A stretch of DNA of 64,000 nt from Corynebacterium mycetoides (GTDB lineage Bacteria > Actinomycetota > Actinomycetes > Mycobacteriales > Mycobacteriaceae): positions 930,001-994,000 of the forward strand of contig NZ_LT629700.1 in NCBI RefSeq assembly GCF_900103625.1, written 5' to 3'. The position numbers were made by a program, and so were the translations under genes. The notes beneath the pieces are model-generated. The model was not told the DNA's origin. It was given only the letters and a program-made list of their open reading frames with translations, and did not search any database. Shown one piece after another: positions 27,785 through 37,142 of the stretch (positions are counted from its first letter, which is position 1; each line of letters begins with the position of its first letter).

Positions 27785-27972
27785 TTGCCTACCGGGTTAG
27801 CTGACGGGTTGGGCTGAGAACAGCCCTGCGCACTCCGTGCCCTCCGCTAACGGTGGTGGACATCCTCGTGAGCATTAACCCCAGGTGCGGCCCGCGGGCC
27901 CGTGCATGTGGGTCCCCGGCTCCCTCACTCCCCCACTGCCTTCTGCGGCGGGGACGCGCGGGACTCGGCTTC
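27785..27972 (-). ncRNA. Cyclic di-AMP riboswitch (ydaO-yuaA type)
   Basis: The minus-strand leader carries the conserved ydaO elements in order. These are GCCGAGTCC at the 5' side (about 27963-27971), GGCAGTGGGGGAG, GCCGGGGACCCA (near 27910-27921), TGGGGTTAAT (near 27875-27884), and the 3' signature CCCGTCAGCTAACC followed by GGTAGGC (about 27788-27810). This ends about 25 bases before the NlpC/P60 start codon. The class is known in actinobacteria upstream of cell-wall hydrolase genes. The boundaries are approximate because I could not fold the RNA. Confidence 0.85.
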
Positions 27973-28236
27973 ATATGTTCGTGTAGTTGGAACCTGCGGT
28001 AACCGTTCGTTGCCGCAATGTCTCGAGTAGGTTACGAAACAGCAACGGACGTTGTCCAATGCGACACCCGTTATCGCGCCGTTATTTTTCTTCGCGCCCT
28101 GAATCGCTGCGTGACACGTCACCGGCCCCGCATTCTTTCCCGCGCCCGCACAGCCCCCTGACCTCGGGAAACATCGATTCTCCCCGGCCGTGCTAGAGCG
28201 CGCTTATCGACGTCCCGGTCACCGACCCACGCCACA

Positions 28237-28252
28237 TGTGAGCTTGAACACA
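28237..28252. promoter_or_regulatory. CRP/GlxR-like palindrome
   Basis: TGTGAGCTTGAACACA matches the GlxR/CRP consensus TGTGA-N6-TCACA except for one base in the right arm. It lies between the qcrB terminator and the region upstream of the riboswitch-controlled NlpC/P60 gene, about 265 bases above the riboswitch. The target is uncertain. Confidence 0.4.
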
Positions 28253-28275
28253 GTGGCCTTGTTAGCAGACCGTTA

Positions 28276-28308
28276 CAAAGAAATGACCCCTCCGGTCGGA
28301 GGGGTCAT
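28276..28308 (-). terminator. Rho-independent terminator of ctaE-qcrCAB
   Basis: A perfect 11-bp stem (ATGACCCCTCC / GGAGGGGTCAT, 28283-28308) lies about 22 bases past the qcrB stop. It is followed on the minus strand by TTCTTTG. It closes the respiratory operon. Confidence 0.85.
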
Positions 28309-28329
28309 CTCGTGAGCGAGCGGGATTTG

Positions 28330-29967
28330 CTAGTGGTCCTCGCCCTCGCGGTACGTCGCGTCGCGGTCCGTGAGGTGCTTCGACGCCTCGAGCGAACGCA
28401 GCGTCTCAATCTCGTCGTGGTGGTTCGCCTCGGCGGCGCTACGCACGCGCTCGGTCACCGACAGGTCCGCGGCGGAGAAGGCGCCGATGGTCTCGGAGTC
28501 GGCGTACCCCAGCTGGTTCATCTGCTTGGGCACGCGCGCACCGGCGTACTCCAGCGGAATCGGGTGGCCGTGCTCGTCGACCGGGCCCAGCGGCTGGTGG
28601 ATCTCCACGAACGCGCCGTTCGGCAGCTTCTTGATCACGCCGGTTTCGATGCCGTGCTCCAGAACCTCGCGGTCGGAGCGCTGCAGGCCGACGCAGATCC
28701 GGTAGGTGATGAAGTACACCAGCGGCGGCAGCACGATCAGGCCGATGCGACCGAACCAGGTCATCGCATTCAGGGAGATCTGGAAGAAGTGCGCTATGTG
28801 GTCGTTGCCGCCGGAGATGGTCAGCAGGAGGAAGAACGTGATGCCCATGACGCCGATGCCGGTGCGGACCGGAACGTCGCGCGGGCGCTGCAGCAGGTTG
28901 TGGTGCGCGCGGTCACCGGTGACCGCCTGCTCGATGAACGGGTAGGCGAACAGCAGGACGACCATGATGCCACACATCAGTGCAGTCCAAAACGCGCCGG
29001 GGATGGTGTAGTTGCCCAGGTAGAGCTCCCAGGCCGGCATGACGCGGGCCGCACCGTCCGTCCACAGCATGTACACGTCAGGCTGGGAGCCGGCGGAGAC
29101 CTGCGACGGGTTGTAGGGGCCGAGGTTCCAAATCGCGTTGATAGAGGTGAGTCCGGCCATACCTGCGAGCACCGCAAACACGACGAACATGAATCCGATC
29201 GCCTTGACCGCGAACACCGGCATAATGCGGATGCCCACGACGTTGTTCTCCGTGCGGCCCGGACCCGGGAACTGGGTGTGCTTCTGGAACCAGACGAGGA
29301 GAAGGTGGGCGGCAACCAGCGCGAGGATCAGGCCCGGCAGGATCAGCACGTGCAGGATGTAGAAGCGATCCAGCATGAGATCCGACGGGAAGTCGCCACC
29401 GAAGATCGCCCAGTGCAGCCACGTGCCGATAATCGGGAGTGCCAGGATGATCGCGGACATGATGCGCAGGCCCACACCGGAGAGTAGATCGTCCGGGAGC
29501 GAGTAGCCCAGGAAGCCCTCCGCCATGCCGACGAGGATCAGCGTGACGCCAATGATCCAGTTCGCCTCACGGGGGCGGCGGAACGCGCCGGTGAAGAAGA
29601 TGCGCAGCATGTGCGCGAACATGGCCATCATGAACATCAGGGCCGCCCAGTGGTGCATCTGTCGGACGAACAGGCCGCCGCGCACCTCGAAAGAAATGTC
29701 CAGCGCGGTGGCGTAGGCGCGCGACATCTCCACGCCATTGAGCGGCAGGTAGCCACCGTCGTAGATCACCTTGGTAATTGAGGGATCGAAGAACAGTGCG
29801 AGGTAGATGCCTGTCAGCAGGAGGATGATGAAGCTGTAGAGGGCCATCTCGCCGAGCATGAACGACCAGTGGGTCGGGAAGACCTTGTTCAGCTGGGGGC
29901 GGAGGAACCCGGAAACCGTGTAGCGCGAATCAACGTTGTCCGCGGCTTGTGCAAGTTTAGTGCTCAT
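28330..29967 (-). CDS. qcrB: Cytochrome bc1 complex cytochrome b subunit
   Basis: QcrB carries the two b hemes and both quinone sites of the menaquinol:cytochrome c reductase. The protein has 545 residues, longer than mitochondrial cytochrome b because of the actinobacterial C-terminal extension (about 120 residues). The first membrane bundle has [21 protein letters not shown] and the later heme ligands are in the [13 protein letters not shown] region. The PEWY-type Qo motif is replaced here by the actinobacterial form near PAWELYLG. Its ATG overlaps the qcrA stop (TAATG). Confidence 0.96.
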   Translation of the reverse strand: MSTKLAQAADNVDSRYTVSGFLRPQLNKVFPTHWSFMLGEMALYSFIILLLTGIYLALFFDPSITKVIYDGGYLPLNGVEMSRAYATALDISFEVRGGLFVRQMHHWAALMFMMAMFAHMLRIFFTGAFRRPREANWIIGVTLILVGMAEGFLGYSLPDDLLSGVGLRIMSAIILALPIIGTWLHWAIFGGDFPSDLMLDRFYILHVLILPGLILALVAAHLLLVWFQKHTQFPGPGRTENNVVGIRIMPVFAVKAIGFMFVVFAVLAGMAGLTSINAIWNLGPYNPSQVSAGSQPDVYMLWTDGAARVMPAWELYLGNYTIPGAFWTALMCGIMVVLLFAYPFIEQAVTGDRAHHNLLQRPRDVPVRTGIGVMGITFFLLLTISGGNDHIAHFFQISLNAMTWFGRIGLIVLPPLVYFITYRICVGLQRSDREVLEHGIETGVIKKLPNGAFVEIHQPLGPVDEHGHPIPLEYAGARVPKQMNQLGYADSETIGAFSAADLSVTERVRSAAEANHHDEIETLRSLEASKHLTDRDATYREGEDH

Positions 29968-31190
29968 TAGGACTTACGCTCCCAGAATGCCGGGCCAACG
30001 GGTTCGATGAAGTTTCCGTTGGCAACGAGGTAACCTTCTTCGTCAACTGTCACAGGAAGCTGAGGCAGTGCACGTGCGGCGGGGCCGAAGATCGGCTTGC
30101 CGTAGTGCAGCGCGTCGAACTGGGACTGGTGGCACGGGCACAGGATGCGGTTCGTCTGCGCCTCGTACAAGGACGTCGGGCACCCGATGTGGGTGCAGAT
30201 CTTGGAGTAGGCGTAGTAGTCGCCGTAGTGGAAGTCTTCCTGGCCCTCGCGCTCGACAACACGCTGCGCGTCGTCGGTGCGCAGGCGGATCAGCATCACC
30301 GCGTTGCGCGGGCCGTGAATGGAGTGCATGTGGTTCTCGTACACGTCGCGGTTCGCGTCGTAGGTCGCGCCGTCATTGACGTCGTCGGCGTACAACGGGA
30401 ACACGGTCTCCATGGACGCGGCCGCCAGGTCCTCCGGGCGCATGCGCACCAGGCGGGACACGCCGGCGGTGGTGTAGTGCTTGCCGGCGTCGCCCTCGTG
30501 CAGCTCGGCGATGGCACCGGTGTCGCGGCCGAGGTAGATCTTCACGCCCTCCTCGATCTTGGTCCAGCCGTGGGTCCACAGGGTGCCGTCACCGTGGTAG
30601 TTCAGCTCGTGGCGGGGGCGCCACGGGTCCTTGATCAGGCCGCCCAGCGGGGCGATGATAACCAAGCCCGTCAATACGGCGGCGCCTCCGAGCAGGCCCT
30701 TCATGACCTTGCGCCGGCCGAGGGTCGACGTCTCCCATGCGTCGTTAAGCAGGGCGGTGGTGGTGCGGCGGTCGAGCTCGCTGGAGCGGCCGTCGTGGCG
30801 GCGCTGCACCGAAATCTCGTCCGGCACGAATTTCTTCACGTACTGGATAATTGCGATGCCCAGCGCGCCTAGGCCCAGCATGGAGGTCAGGCCGAGAAGC
30901 GGGGTGTAGAGCGTGTACATCCACAGGCCCTCGTCGCCGTGGAACTTCGGCTCCCACGGCCAGAACAGGTACACGCCCAAAAACGCGATCCCCATCAGGA
31001 TGGAGATGCACAGCCAGATGTTGATGCCCCTGGCGGCGCCCTTCTCGCGGGGGTCCCCCTCCACGGGGAACCGCTCCTTGCGGTACGCCACCGTGACGTC
31101 ATCGAGCTCCGTACCCAAAGCGGCGAGCTCGGCGTTGTTCATGCGGTCGAGTTCCGCATCGGTGTAGTTCTTCTTCACTTCGTTGCTCAT
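29967..31190 (-). CDS. qcrA: Cytochrome bc1 complex Rieske iron-sulfur subunit
   Basis: QcrA passes electrons from menaquinol to the di-heme cytochrome QcrC. The protein has 407 residues, matching the long actinobacterial form with three N-terminal membrane helices (about residues 55-75, 95-115 and 165-190). The 2Fe-2S ligands are in CTHIGCP and CPCHQSQF in the last 80 residues. The start at ATG 31190 overlaps the qcrC stop as ATGA. An in-frame start 57 bases upstream is rejected because it lies inside qcrC. Confidence 0.96.
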   Translation of the reverse strand: MSNEVKKNYTDAELDRMNNAELAALGTELDDVTVAYRKERFPVEGDPREKGAARGINIWLCISILMGIAFLGVYLFWPWEPKFHGDEGLWMYTLYTPLLGLTSMLGLGALGIAIIQYVKKFVPDEISVQRRHDGRSSELDRRTTTALLNDAWETSTLGRRKVMKGLLGGAAVLTGLVIIAPLGGLIKDPWRPRHELNYHGDGTLWTHGWTKIEEGVKIYLGRDTGAIAELHEGDAGKHYTTAGVSRLVRMRPEDLAAASMETVFPLYADDVNDGATYDANRDVYENHMHSIHGPRNAVMLIRLRTDDAQRVVEREGQEDFHYGDYYAYSKICTHIGCPTSLYEAQTNRILCPCHQSQFDALHYGKPIFGPAARALPQLPVTVDEEGYLVANGNFIEPVGPAFWERKS

Positions 31191-32035
31191 GAGCGCGATC
31201 CAATCCAGATTGCAGCGGCGGCGACAAGGGTGACGCCGATAATCCACATAGCCATACCCTCAGACACCGGGCCGATACCGCCCAGACCCCAGCCGCCCGG
31301 GCTCGGGGTTTCCTTCGAGGACTTAATGAAGGCGATGATGTCCTTCTTCTCGTCAGCGGTGAGCTGGCGGTCGGAGAACTTCGGCATGTTCTGCGGGCCG
31401 GTCAGCATCGCCTGGTAGATCTCCTGCTCGTTCGCGGGATCCAACTCGGGGGCGTACTTGCCCGACGACAGTGCGCCGCCACGACCGGTGAAGTTGTGGC
31501 ACGACGCGCAGTTGAGGCGGAAGAGCTCACCGCCGCGGGCGACGTCGGCGGCCTGAATCTGTCCGTCGAAGTCTTTGCCGCGCAGTTCCTCCATCGCCAG
31601 CGAACCGTCCTCGTTGTACACGAGCTCCGGTCCCCCGCCGTTGGCCGCGACGTATGCCGCCATCGCCAGCGCCTGGGACTCGGTGTAGCGCGGGCGCTTG
31701 CGCTCCGCCTGCGCGTCGTTGGACATCATCGGCATACGGCCAGAGTTGACCTGGAAGTAGACGGCGCCTTCTCCAGTGCCGATCAGGGACGGACCGCGGT
31801 CCTGAACGCCCTGGAGATTTGCGCCGTGGCAGGTAATGCAGGCGACATCGTAGAGGTCCTTGCCCTCCTGAATCAGTGCCTGCTCATCGCGCTGCGCGGT
31901 CGCCACCTGGGCGTTGGGGGTCAAGGCGGTGGCCAGGAAGCCGGCACCGGTCAGACCGAATGTGAGAGCAGCGGCGCCCGCGACAGTGCGCCGCATCTTG
32001 CGGCGGCTGCGCGGCTTTTTTGGGGTGTTTTCCAT
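31187..32035 (-). CDS. qcrC: Cytochrome bc1 complex di-heme cytochrome c subunit
   Basis: QcrC is the di-heme c subunit that links the bc1 complex directly to cytochrome aa3 oxidase in actinobacteria, replacing soluble cytochrome c. It is 282 residues long. It has an N-terminal membrane/export segment (about residues 17-40), two heme-binding CxxCH motifs (CITCH at 66-70 and CASCH at 176-180) and a C-terminal membrane helix. I chose ATG 32035 because AAGGGA is well spaced from it; the ATG three bases upstream is also possible. Confidence 0.95.
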   Translation of the reverse strand: MENTPKKPRSRRKMRRTVAGAAALTFGLTGAGFLATALTPNAQVATAQRDEQALIQEGKDLYDVACITCHGANLQGVQDRGPSLIGTGEGAVYFQVNSGRMPMMSNDAQAERKRPRYTESQALAMAAYVAANGGGPELVYNEDGSLAMEELRGKDFDGQIQAADVARGGELFRLNCASCHNFTGRGGALSSGKYAPELDPANEQEIYQAMLTGPQNMPKFSDRQLTADEKKDIIAFIKSSKETPSPGGWGLGGIGPVSEGMAMWIIGVTLVAAAAIWIGSRS

Positions 32036-32102
32036 CATGTTCCCTTATAGCGACTATGAGTCAGTGACAAAGCGGCTCCCGCAGTATTCGCGGGCGGGGC
32101 GC

Positions 32103-32723
32103 TTACTGAACGAGGTACAGAGTGATAAAGACGCCGATCCAAATGACGTCAACGAAGTGCCAGTAGTAGGACGTCGCCATAGCAGCGGTCGCCTGCGCCG
32201 GGGTGAACTTCGACTTGGCCACGCGCAGCATCACGACGATGAAGGCGATGATGCCCGCGGTCACGTGGGCCATGTGGAAGCCCGTGATGATGTAGAACAC
32301 GGAGCCGTACACAGACGCCTGCGGGGTCACCCCGGCGTGGACCATCTCGTACCACTCAAAGGCCACGAGGCCGAGGAACACGACGCCGAGGAGGATGGTC
32401 ACGGTGAACCACTTGCGCAGGCCGTAGACGTCACCCCTCTCCGCGGCGAACACGCCCATCTGCGAGGTGACCGAGGAAGTCACGAGGACGATGGTGATGA
32501 TCAGGCCGAACAACACGTTCAAGTGCTCGGTCTGGTGCTGCCAGTCCCCTGCGGTCATGCCGTTAGCGCGCGAGGTGAAGTACATCGCGAACAGGCCGGC
32601 GAAGAACATCAATTCCTGGGCGAGGAACGCCATCGTGCCCACGCTGACCATGTTGGGTCGGTTCAGCACAGGGACACGATTCGACGGTGTCGCCATCTCT
32701 GGGTTAGTAGTTGCGGTCGTCAC
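32103..32723 (-). CDS. ctaE: Cytochrome c oxidase subunit III
   Basis: CtaE is subunit III of the aa3 oxidase. The protein has 206 residues from GTG 32723 and five hydrophobic segments, with the family motifs ELMFFAGLFAMYF near residue 37, GFHMAHVTAG near 147 and SYYWHFVDVIWIGVF near the C-terminus. Similarity to corynebacterial CtaE begins at RVPVLNRPNMVS, and a GATAAT hexamer sits exactly seven bases before GTG 32723, so this start is preferred over one 36 bases upstream. It is the first gene of ctaE-qcrCAB. Confidence 0.95.
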   Translation of the reverse strand: MTTATTNPEMATPSNRVPVLNRPNMVSVGTMAFLAQELMFFAGLFAMYFTSRANGMTAGDWQHQTEHLNVLFGLIITIVLVTSSVTSQMGVFAAERGDVYGLRKWFTVTILLGVVFLGLVAFEWYEMVHAGVTPQASVYGSVFYIITGFHMAHVTAGIIAFIVVMLRVAKSKFTPAQATAAMATSYYWHFVDVIWIGVFITLYLVQ

Positions 32724-32730
32724 GCATGCG

Positions 32731-32759
32731 ATTATCGCCCTTTTCGGGCTGAAAGTCAC
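32731..32759 (-). promoter_or_regulatory. Leaderless promoter of ctaE-qcrCAB
   Basis: On the minus strand GTGACT (32754-32759) and GATAAT (32731-32736) are 17 bases apart, and the GTG start codon follows seven bases after the -10. Transcription would start at or within a base or two of the start codon. The spacer contains the small palindrome GCCC-GAAAA-GGGC. Confidence 0.7.
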
Positions 32760-33131
32760 CTCGTATACCCCCGAAAAGTAACTGCAAGAATCGCGTCAAC
32801 CTGCCGTTATTTCTGCTGCCAATGTGGTAAGGAAAAAAATTCCGTCCACTCGGGAACTTCTCGCCCGGTTCATCCGACAGGGATAGGTGCAGGTCATCGG
32901 ACCGGGGAACGGCGCGCCCATGCTTGTTCGGGCGTACGGCGCTCCCATGGGGCTCCTGCTTCCCCGCCCAAAGGGCCCGCCCACTTCGGTTTTCGTGACG
33001 GTTTTCACATTATCCCCCGTTGGAGCGGTCCGCACACCAACTTTCGGTTGCCCCCTCGCCAGTGCGGAACGCGCGCCATATTCGCCCTCTTGTTAAGTAC
33101 GCCCGGCGGGCGCGCCCCGCAGAGACGGCGA
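32760..33131. other. Long intergenic region between ctaF and ctaE
   Basis: About 370 bases with no convincing gene on either strand. It holds the ctaE promoter at its left end, a CRP/GlxR-like palindrome at 32994-33009, and an adjacent minus-strand GATAAT hexamer (33009-33014) that could be a second, upstream ctaE promoter. The middle contains GC-rich sequence in which I see nothing else. Confidence 0.6.
32994..33009. promoter_or_regulatory. CRP/GlxR-like operator upstream of ctaE
   Basis: CGTGACGGTTTTCACA matches TGTGA-N6-TCACA except for its first base. A GATAAT -10-like hexamer on the minus strand (33009-33014) ends where it begins, so a bound regulator would cover the start point of that promoter. 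GlxR control of respiratory genes is known in C. glutamicum; binding here is inferred. Confidence 0.5.
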
Positions 33132-33161
33132 AACGCCCCGCGACCACTTTCGCGGGGCGTT
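33131..33161 (-). terminator. Terminator after ctaF
   Basis: A strong 11-bp stem (AACGCCCCGCG / CGCGGGGCGTT, 33132-33161) lies 22 bases past the ctaF stop codon, followed by TTCG on the minus strand. The hairpin is convincing although the T run is short. Confidence 0.7.
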
Positions 33162-33183
33162 GGAGGCAGAGAGGCTGGAGCGG

Positions 33184-33615
33184 TTAGTGCTTCTCGCGCG
33201 GGATGCCGTACTGCAGGTTGAGCTGGGTGACCGTCCAAATCAGGAGCACGGCGCCGATAGCGGCCAGCCAGAGCTGCCAGAACGCGAGCCCGAGGCCCAG
33301 GAAGAGGATCGAGCCGGACATTGCGAACGGCCAGATGGAGTGCGGGGAGAAGAAGCCCAGAACGCCTGCACCGTCCTCAATCTCGGCCTCCTCCCAATCC
33401 TCGGGGACGATGTCCATGCGACGCTCAGTGAAGTCGAGGTACACGGCCATCATGAACGCCAGAGCCGTGGCCAGGACGAGGCCGACGCTGCCGACCCACT
33501 CAATGCCGAACAAGTAAGCGTCGTCGCCGATCCAGGTCGTAGCCAGGATGTAGAAGACTGCCACCAGGGCAAGGAAGGTGCCCAAGCTGTAGAAAATTTT
33601 AGAGCCAGGTCCCAT
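33184..33615 (-). CDS. ctaF: Cytochrome c oxidase subunit IV (actinobacterial)
   Basis: CtaF is the small actinobacteria-specific fourth subunit of the aa3 oxidase. The protein has 143 residues with four hydrophobic segments: KIFYSLGTFLALVAVFYILA, the segment around VGLVLATALAFMMAVY, and two after residue 85. The family motif DFTERRMDIVPEDWEEAEIEDGAGVLGFFSPHSIWPF forms the central loop. It starts 18 bases after ctaC ends, so ctaC-ctaF form an operon that stops at the hairpin downstream. Confidence 0.94.
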   Translation of the reverse strand: MGPGSKIFYSLGTFLALVAVFYILATTWIGDDAYLFGIEWVGSVGLVLATALAFMMAVYLDFTERRMDIVPEDWEEAEIEDGAGVLGFFSPHSIWPFAMSGSILFLGLGLAFWQLWLAAIGAVLLIWTVTQLNLQYGIPREKH

Positions 33616-33633
33616 TGATCTTCTCTCGCTTTC

Positions 33634-34728
33634 TTAGACGTTCTCGTTGGGGTCGGTGTAGTTCTGGCCGTCTCGGGTGCCCGTGCGGTCAGAGTTGAAC
33701 GGGCGGGTCGTGGTGGCGTATGGCTCCTGACCGATCGCCTCCAGGGCCTGGGCGTTGGTGGCGTCCGGGTTGTCGTTGCGGAACTGCATGTACTCGCGGA
33801 AGTCATCCGGCGAGACCGCGCGGACCTCGAAGTTCATCATGGAGTGGTAGGTGCCGCACATCTCGGCACAGCGTCCGACGAATGCGCCCTCGCGGTCGAT
33901 GCGCTCAATCTGGAAAGAGCGCTGCTGCTGGTTCGACTCTGGGTGAGCGTAGACGTCACGCTTGAACAGGAACTCCGGGACCCAGAACGCGTGGCTCACG
34001 TCACCGGATGCGAGGCGGAACTCGATCGGGGTGTCGGTCGGCAGAACGAGGACCGGGATCTCGTCGGTGCTGCCAGTCGTCTCGATGAGGTTGTAGTTGA
34101 GGTACGACAGGTCACCGGTGGAGGTGCCGTGGATCGGGTTGGCGTTGGGCAGATCCTCGGGTTCGAGCTTCGTCTTTTCCGCCAGCGCCTGGCGCTGCTC
34201 GTCCAGGCCGTTGTACTCGGCTCCGGTCGGGGACAGCTCCGGGCCGACCTGCGCGTAGCCGAACTTCCAGTTCCACTGGAAGGCGGTGACGTCGACGGTG
34301 ACTTCCGGGTCCTTGTCCAGGGCGACCGTCTTGGTCTGCGCCTGCACGGTGAAGAAGAAGAGGATGAACACGATGATGATCGGCAGAATCGTGAGGCCGA
34401 GCTCGAGCGGCACGTTGTACTGCAGCTGCTTCGGAAACTCGTCGTTGGTCTTCTTTGCCTGTGCCTTCGCGTTCCACTTGAAGATGGCCACGAGGAACAG
34501 TGCCCACATGATGATGCCGATGATCCATGCGGCGACCCAGACCCACACCCAGAAGTTGTACATCTGCACGCCTTCGGGGGTGATCGGGTCCGGCCAGCCC
34601 ATGTCGAGCACGTTTGCCACAGCTTCCGGAGGTGCTACCTCGCAGCCTGCGAGCGCGAAGCTGCCGAGCAGGAGCGATCCCGCCACGCCAGCCTTCTTGG
34701 CCAAGCCGCGGTACTTTTCCTTTTCCAC
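33634..34728 (-). CDS. ctaC: Cytochrome c oxidase subunit II
   Basis: CtaC carries the CuA centre that receives electrons from QcrC. The protein has 364 residues and is a lipoprotein precursor with lipobox FALAGC (Cys29). Two membrane helices follow (about residues 55-78 and 105-130). The CuA ligands are in CAEMCGTYHSMM near residue 295 together with an upstream histidine in VSHAFWVPEF. The start at GTG 34728 is chosen because GGAAGG lies nine bases upstream and homologues begin there. An in-frame start 84 bases earlier would put residues before the signal peptide. Confidence 0.95.
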   Translation of the reverse strand: MEKEKYRGLAKKAGVAGSLLLGSFALAGCEVAPPEAVANVLDMGWPDPITPEGVQMYNFWVWVWVAAWIIGIIMWALFLVAIFKWNAKAQAKKTNDEFPKQLQYNVPLELGLTILPIIIVFILFFFTVQAQTKTVALDKDPEVTVDVTAFQWNWKFGYAQVGPELSPTGAEYNGLDEQRQALAEKTKLEPEDLPNANPIHGTSTGDLSYLNYNLIETTGSTDEIPVLVLPTDTPIEFRLASGDVSHAFWVPEFLFKRDVYAHPESNQQQRSFQIERIDREGAFVGRCAEMCGTYHSMMNFEVRAVSPDDFREYMQFRNDNPDATNAQALEAIGQEPYATTTRPFNSDRTGTRDGQNYTDPNENV

Positions 34729-35130
34729 GTGTGTCTGCCTTCCTGTCCACACTTCATCCAACGAACGCTCACATGTATGCCAGAGCATTCCTACCCAGTC
34801 AGGATAGTTCATGTGCCGGGCCGATTAGGATATCTCGCCGGCGGCTCTCCCCCGGCGTCGCAGCCGCGCACATCACTGGAGCGAGGGGCCGCTTTTCAGC
34901 AGGTCTGTGGCCTCTCTTGGAACCCTTTTTTCCCTCCTGAGGCCCATCTCACACCCTCATGCAGATGAGTCCATCTAAAGTTGGCCCCCATCCGGGGACG
35001 CGCCAAAGGTTGACGCCGCGCCCCCGCGACACGGCCCACGTCAGTTCGCGGTCGGGGCGCGCGAAACTCTATTGTTGGAGAAGCACGTCGCACCCGCGGC
35101 GCGACCTTATATATAGGAGGGCTTTGACGT
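34729..35130. other. Intergenic region between ctaC and asnB
   Basis: About 400 bases holding the divergent promoters of ctaC (minus) and asnB (plus). For asnB a TATTGT hexamer (35070-35075) lies about 55 bases before the start codon, and AGGAGGG (35115-35121) is the ribosome site. For ctaC a plausible CTGACT/CATACA pair with a 17-base spacer lies near 34767-34795. I see no gene or clear operator in the rest. Confidence 0.5.
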
Positions 35131-37053
35131 ATGTGCGGTCTCGTGGGTTTTCTCGCCGCCAACAGTGACGCATCCGAGTTCGTGGGTGCCGTGGAACGGG
35201 CGTTGCCCTGCATGTACCACCGCGGCCCGGATGCCGCCGGGACATGGAGCGACGACGACGCGGTGTTCGGCTTCAACCGTCTGGCGATTATCGACATCGA
35301 GCACTCCGATCAGCCGCTGCGCTGGGGCCCCGCCGAGAGCCCGCAGCGTTACGCGCTCGTGTTCAACGGCGAGATATACAACTACCTGGAGCTGCGCGAC
35401 GAGCTCGCCGCCGCCGGGTACACCTTCAACACCGAGGGCGATGGCGAGCCGATCGTCGTGGGCTACCACCACTGGGGCGCCGAGGTTGTCCAGCACCTGC
35501 GCGGAATGTTCGGGTTCGTGATCTGGGACACCGAGACGCGCACGATGTTCGTCGCGCGCGACCATTTCGGCATCAAGCCGATGTACTACGCAACCACGGA
35601 AAAGGGGACGGTCTTCGCCTCCGAGAAGAAGTCGATCCTCGAGATGGGGCAGGACTTGGGCCTGGGTGTGGAGCTCGACCGCCGCGCCATCGAGCACTAC
35701 GTCGACCTCCAGTACGTGCCCGAGCCGGAGAGCCTGCACGCCCAGATCCGCCGCGTCGAGTCCGGCAGCACGGTCACGCTCGCCCCCGGCGGCACGGTCG
35801 AGTCTGTGCGCTACTTCCGCCCGGATTTTCGCTCCGCCCCCGTGGCCGAGAGCAAGGAGCAGGCGCTTTACGACGCCATCGCTCACGCCCTGGAGGACAG
35901 CGTCGAAAAGCATATGCGTGCGGACGTGACCGTGGGCTCCTTCCTCTCCGGTGGGATTGACTCCACCGCCATCGCCGCGCTGGCGAAGCGTCACAACCCG
36001 AAACTCCTGACGTTTACCACCGGTTTCGAGCGCGAGGGGTACTCGGAGGTCGACGTCGCCGCCGAATCGGCGGAGGCCATCGGCGTGGAGCACATCGTCA
36101 AGATTGTCTCCCCCGAGGAGTACGCGGCCGCGCTCCCGCAGATCATGTGGTACCTCGATGACCCGGTCGCGGACCCGTCGCTGGTGCCGCTGTACTTCGT
36201 GGCACGCGAGGCGCGCAAGCACGTGAAAGTGGTGCTCTCCGGTGAGGGAGCCGACGAGCTGTTCGGCGGCTACACCATCTACAAGGAGCCCCTGTCGCTG
36301 GCACCCTTCGAAAAGGTGCCCTCTCCCCTCGCCCGCGGCCTGAACCGCCTCAGCCGGGTCTTGCCGGAAGGGGTCAAGGGCAAGAGCTTGCTCGAGCGCG
36401 GCACCACCCCCATGGAGGAGCGGTACTACGGCAACGCGCGCTCGTTCAATTTCGAGCAGCTGCAGCGCGTGCTGCCCTGGGCCACCCGCGAGTGGGACCA
36501 CCGCGAGGTCACCGCGCCGATTTACGCGGCCTCCACCGAGATGGACCCGGTGGCGAGGATGCAAAACCTCGACCTGTTCACGTGGATGCGCGGCGACATC
36601 CTGGTCAAGGCCGACAAGATGAACATGGCCAATTCGCTCGAGCTGCGCGTGCCCTTCCTGGATAAGGAGGTGTTCAAGGTGGCGCAGACCATTCCGGTCG
36701 ACCAGAAGATTGCCCACGGCACCACCAAGTACGCTCTGCGCAAGGCGATGGAGCAGATCGTTCCGGCCCACGTCCTGCACCGCAAGAAGCTCGGGTTCCC
36801 GGTGCCCATGCGCCACTGGCTGGCCGGCGACGAGCTCTACGGTTGGGCCCAGGACACCATCCGCGAGTCCGGCACCGACGACATCTTCAACAAACCGCAG
36901 GTCCTGGAGATGCTCAAAGAGCACCGAGACGGCGTCTCCGATCATTCGCGCCGGCTGTGGACGGTGCTGGCGTTCATGGTGTGGCACGGGATTTTCGTCG
37001 AGCACCGCATCGACCCCGCGATCGAGCATCAAAGCTACCCCGTCAGGCTCTAG
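35131..37053 (+). CDS. asnB: Glutamine-hydrolysing asparagine synthetase-like amidotransferase (LtsA)
   Basis: A 640-residue class II amidotransferase. Cys2 of MCGLVGF is the glutaminase nucleophile, with RLAIIDIEHSDQP and FNGEIYNYLELR in the same domain. The synthetase half has the ATP loop SGGIDSTAIAA near residue 272 and the GEGADELFGGY motif near 371. In C. glutamicum the gene at this position (ltsA) is needed for lysozyme resistance and amidates the diaminopimelate of peptidoglycan, so the role here may be cell-wall amidation rather than asparagine synthesis. It is divergent from ctaC. Confidence 0.93.
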   Translation: MCGLVGFLAANSDASEFVGAVERALPCMYHRGPDAAGTWSDDDAVFGFNRLAIIDIEHSDQPLRWGPAESPQRYALVFNGEIYNYLELRDELAAAGYTFNTEGDGEPIVVGYHHWGAEVVQHLRGMFGFVIWDTETRTMFVARDHFGIKPMYYATTEKGTVFASEKKSILEMGQDLGLGVELDRRAIEHYVDLQYVPEPESLHAQIRRVESGSTVTLAPGGTVESVRYFRPDFRSAPVAESKEQALYDAIAHALEDSVEKHMRADVTVGSFLSGGIDSTAIAALAKRHNPKLLTFTTGFEREGYSEVDVAAESAEAIGVEHIVKIVSPEEYAAALPQIMWYLDDPVADPSLVPLYFVAREARKHVKVVLSGEGADELFGGYTIYKEPLSLAPFEKVPSPLARGLNRLSRVLPEGVKGKSLLERGTTPMEERYYGNARSFNFEQLQRVLPWATREWDHREVTAPIYAASTEMDPVARMQNLDLFTWMRGDILVKADKMNMANSLELRVPFLDKEVFKVAQTIPVDQKIAHGTTKYALRKAMEQIVPAHVLHRKKLGFPVPMRHWLAGDELYGWAQDTIRESGTDDIFNKPQVLEMLKEHRDGVSDHSRRLWTVLAFMVWHGIFVEHRIDPAIEHQSYPVRL

Positions 37054-37072
37054 ACTCCCTAGGCAAAAGCGG

Positions 37073-37103
37073 ACGCCCCCCGGGTGCACAACCCGGGGGC
37101 GTT
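37073..37103 (+). terminator. Terminator after asnB
   Basis: A strong GC stem (ACGCCCC.CGGGT / ACCCGGGGGCGT) lies about 20 bases past the asnB stop, followed by TTCTTG. It also separates asnB from the convergent IscA-type gene. Confidence 0.7.
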
Positions 37104-37142
37104 CTTGCCTGTGTCCGAATAGCGGCGGCGCTTAGTCGGCGC

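Noticed and set aside
32796..33035. A 79-codon open frame in the ctaF-ctaE gap
   Set aside because: No ribosome site or family resemblance; it overlaps the GlxR-like box and probable promoter. Treated as non-coding.
35107..37089. A 660-codon open frame antisense to asnB
   Set aside because: It is a GC-rich shadow of an unmistakable gene; the translation shows no motif and there is no ribosome site.
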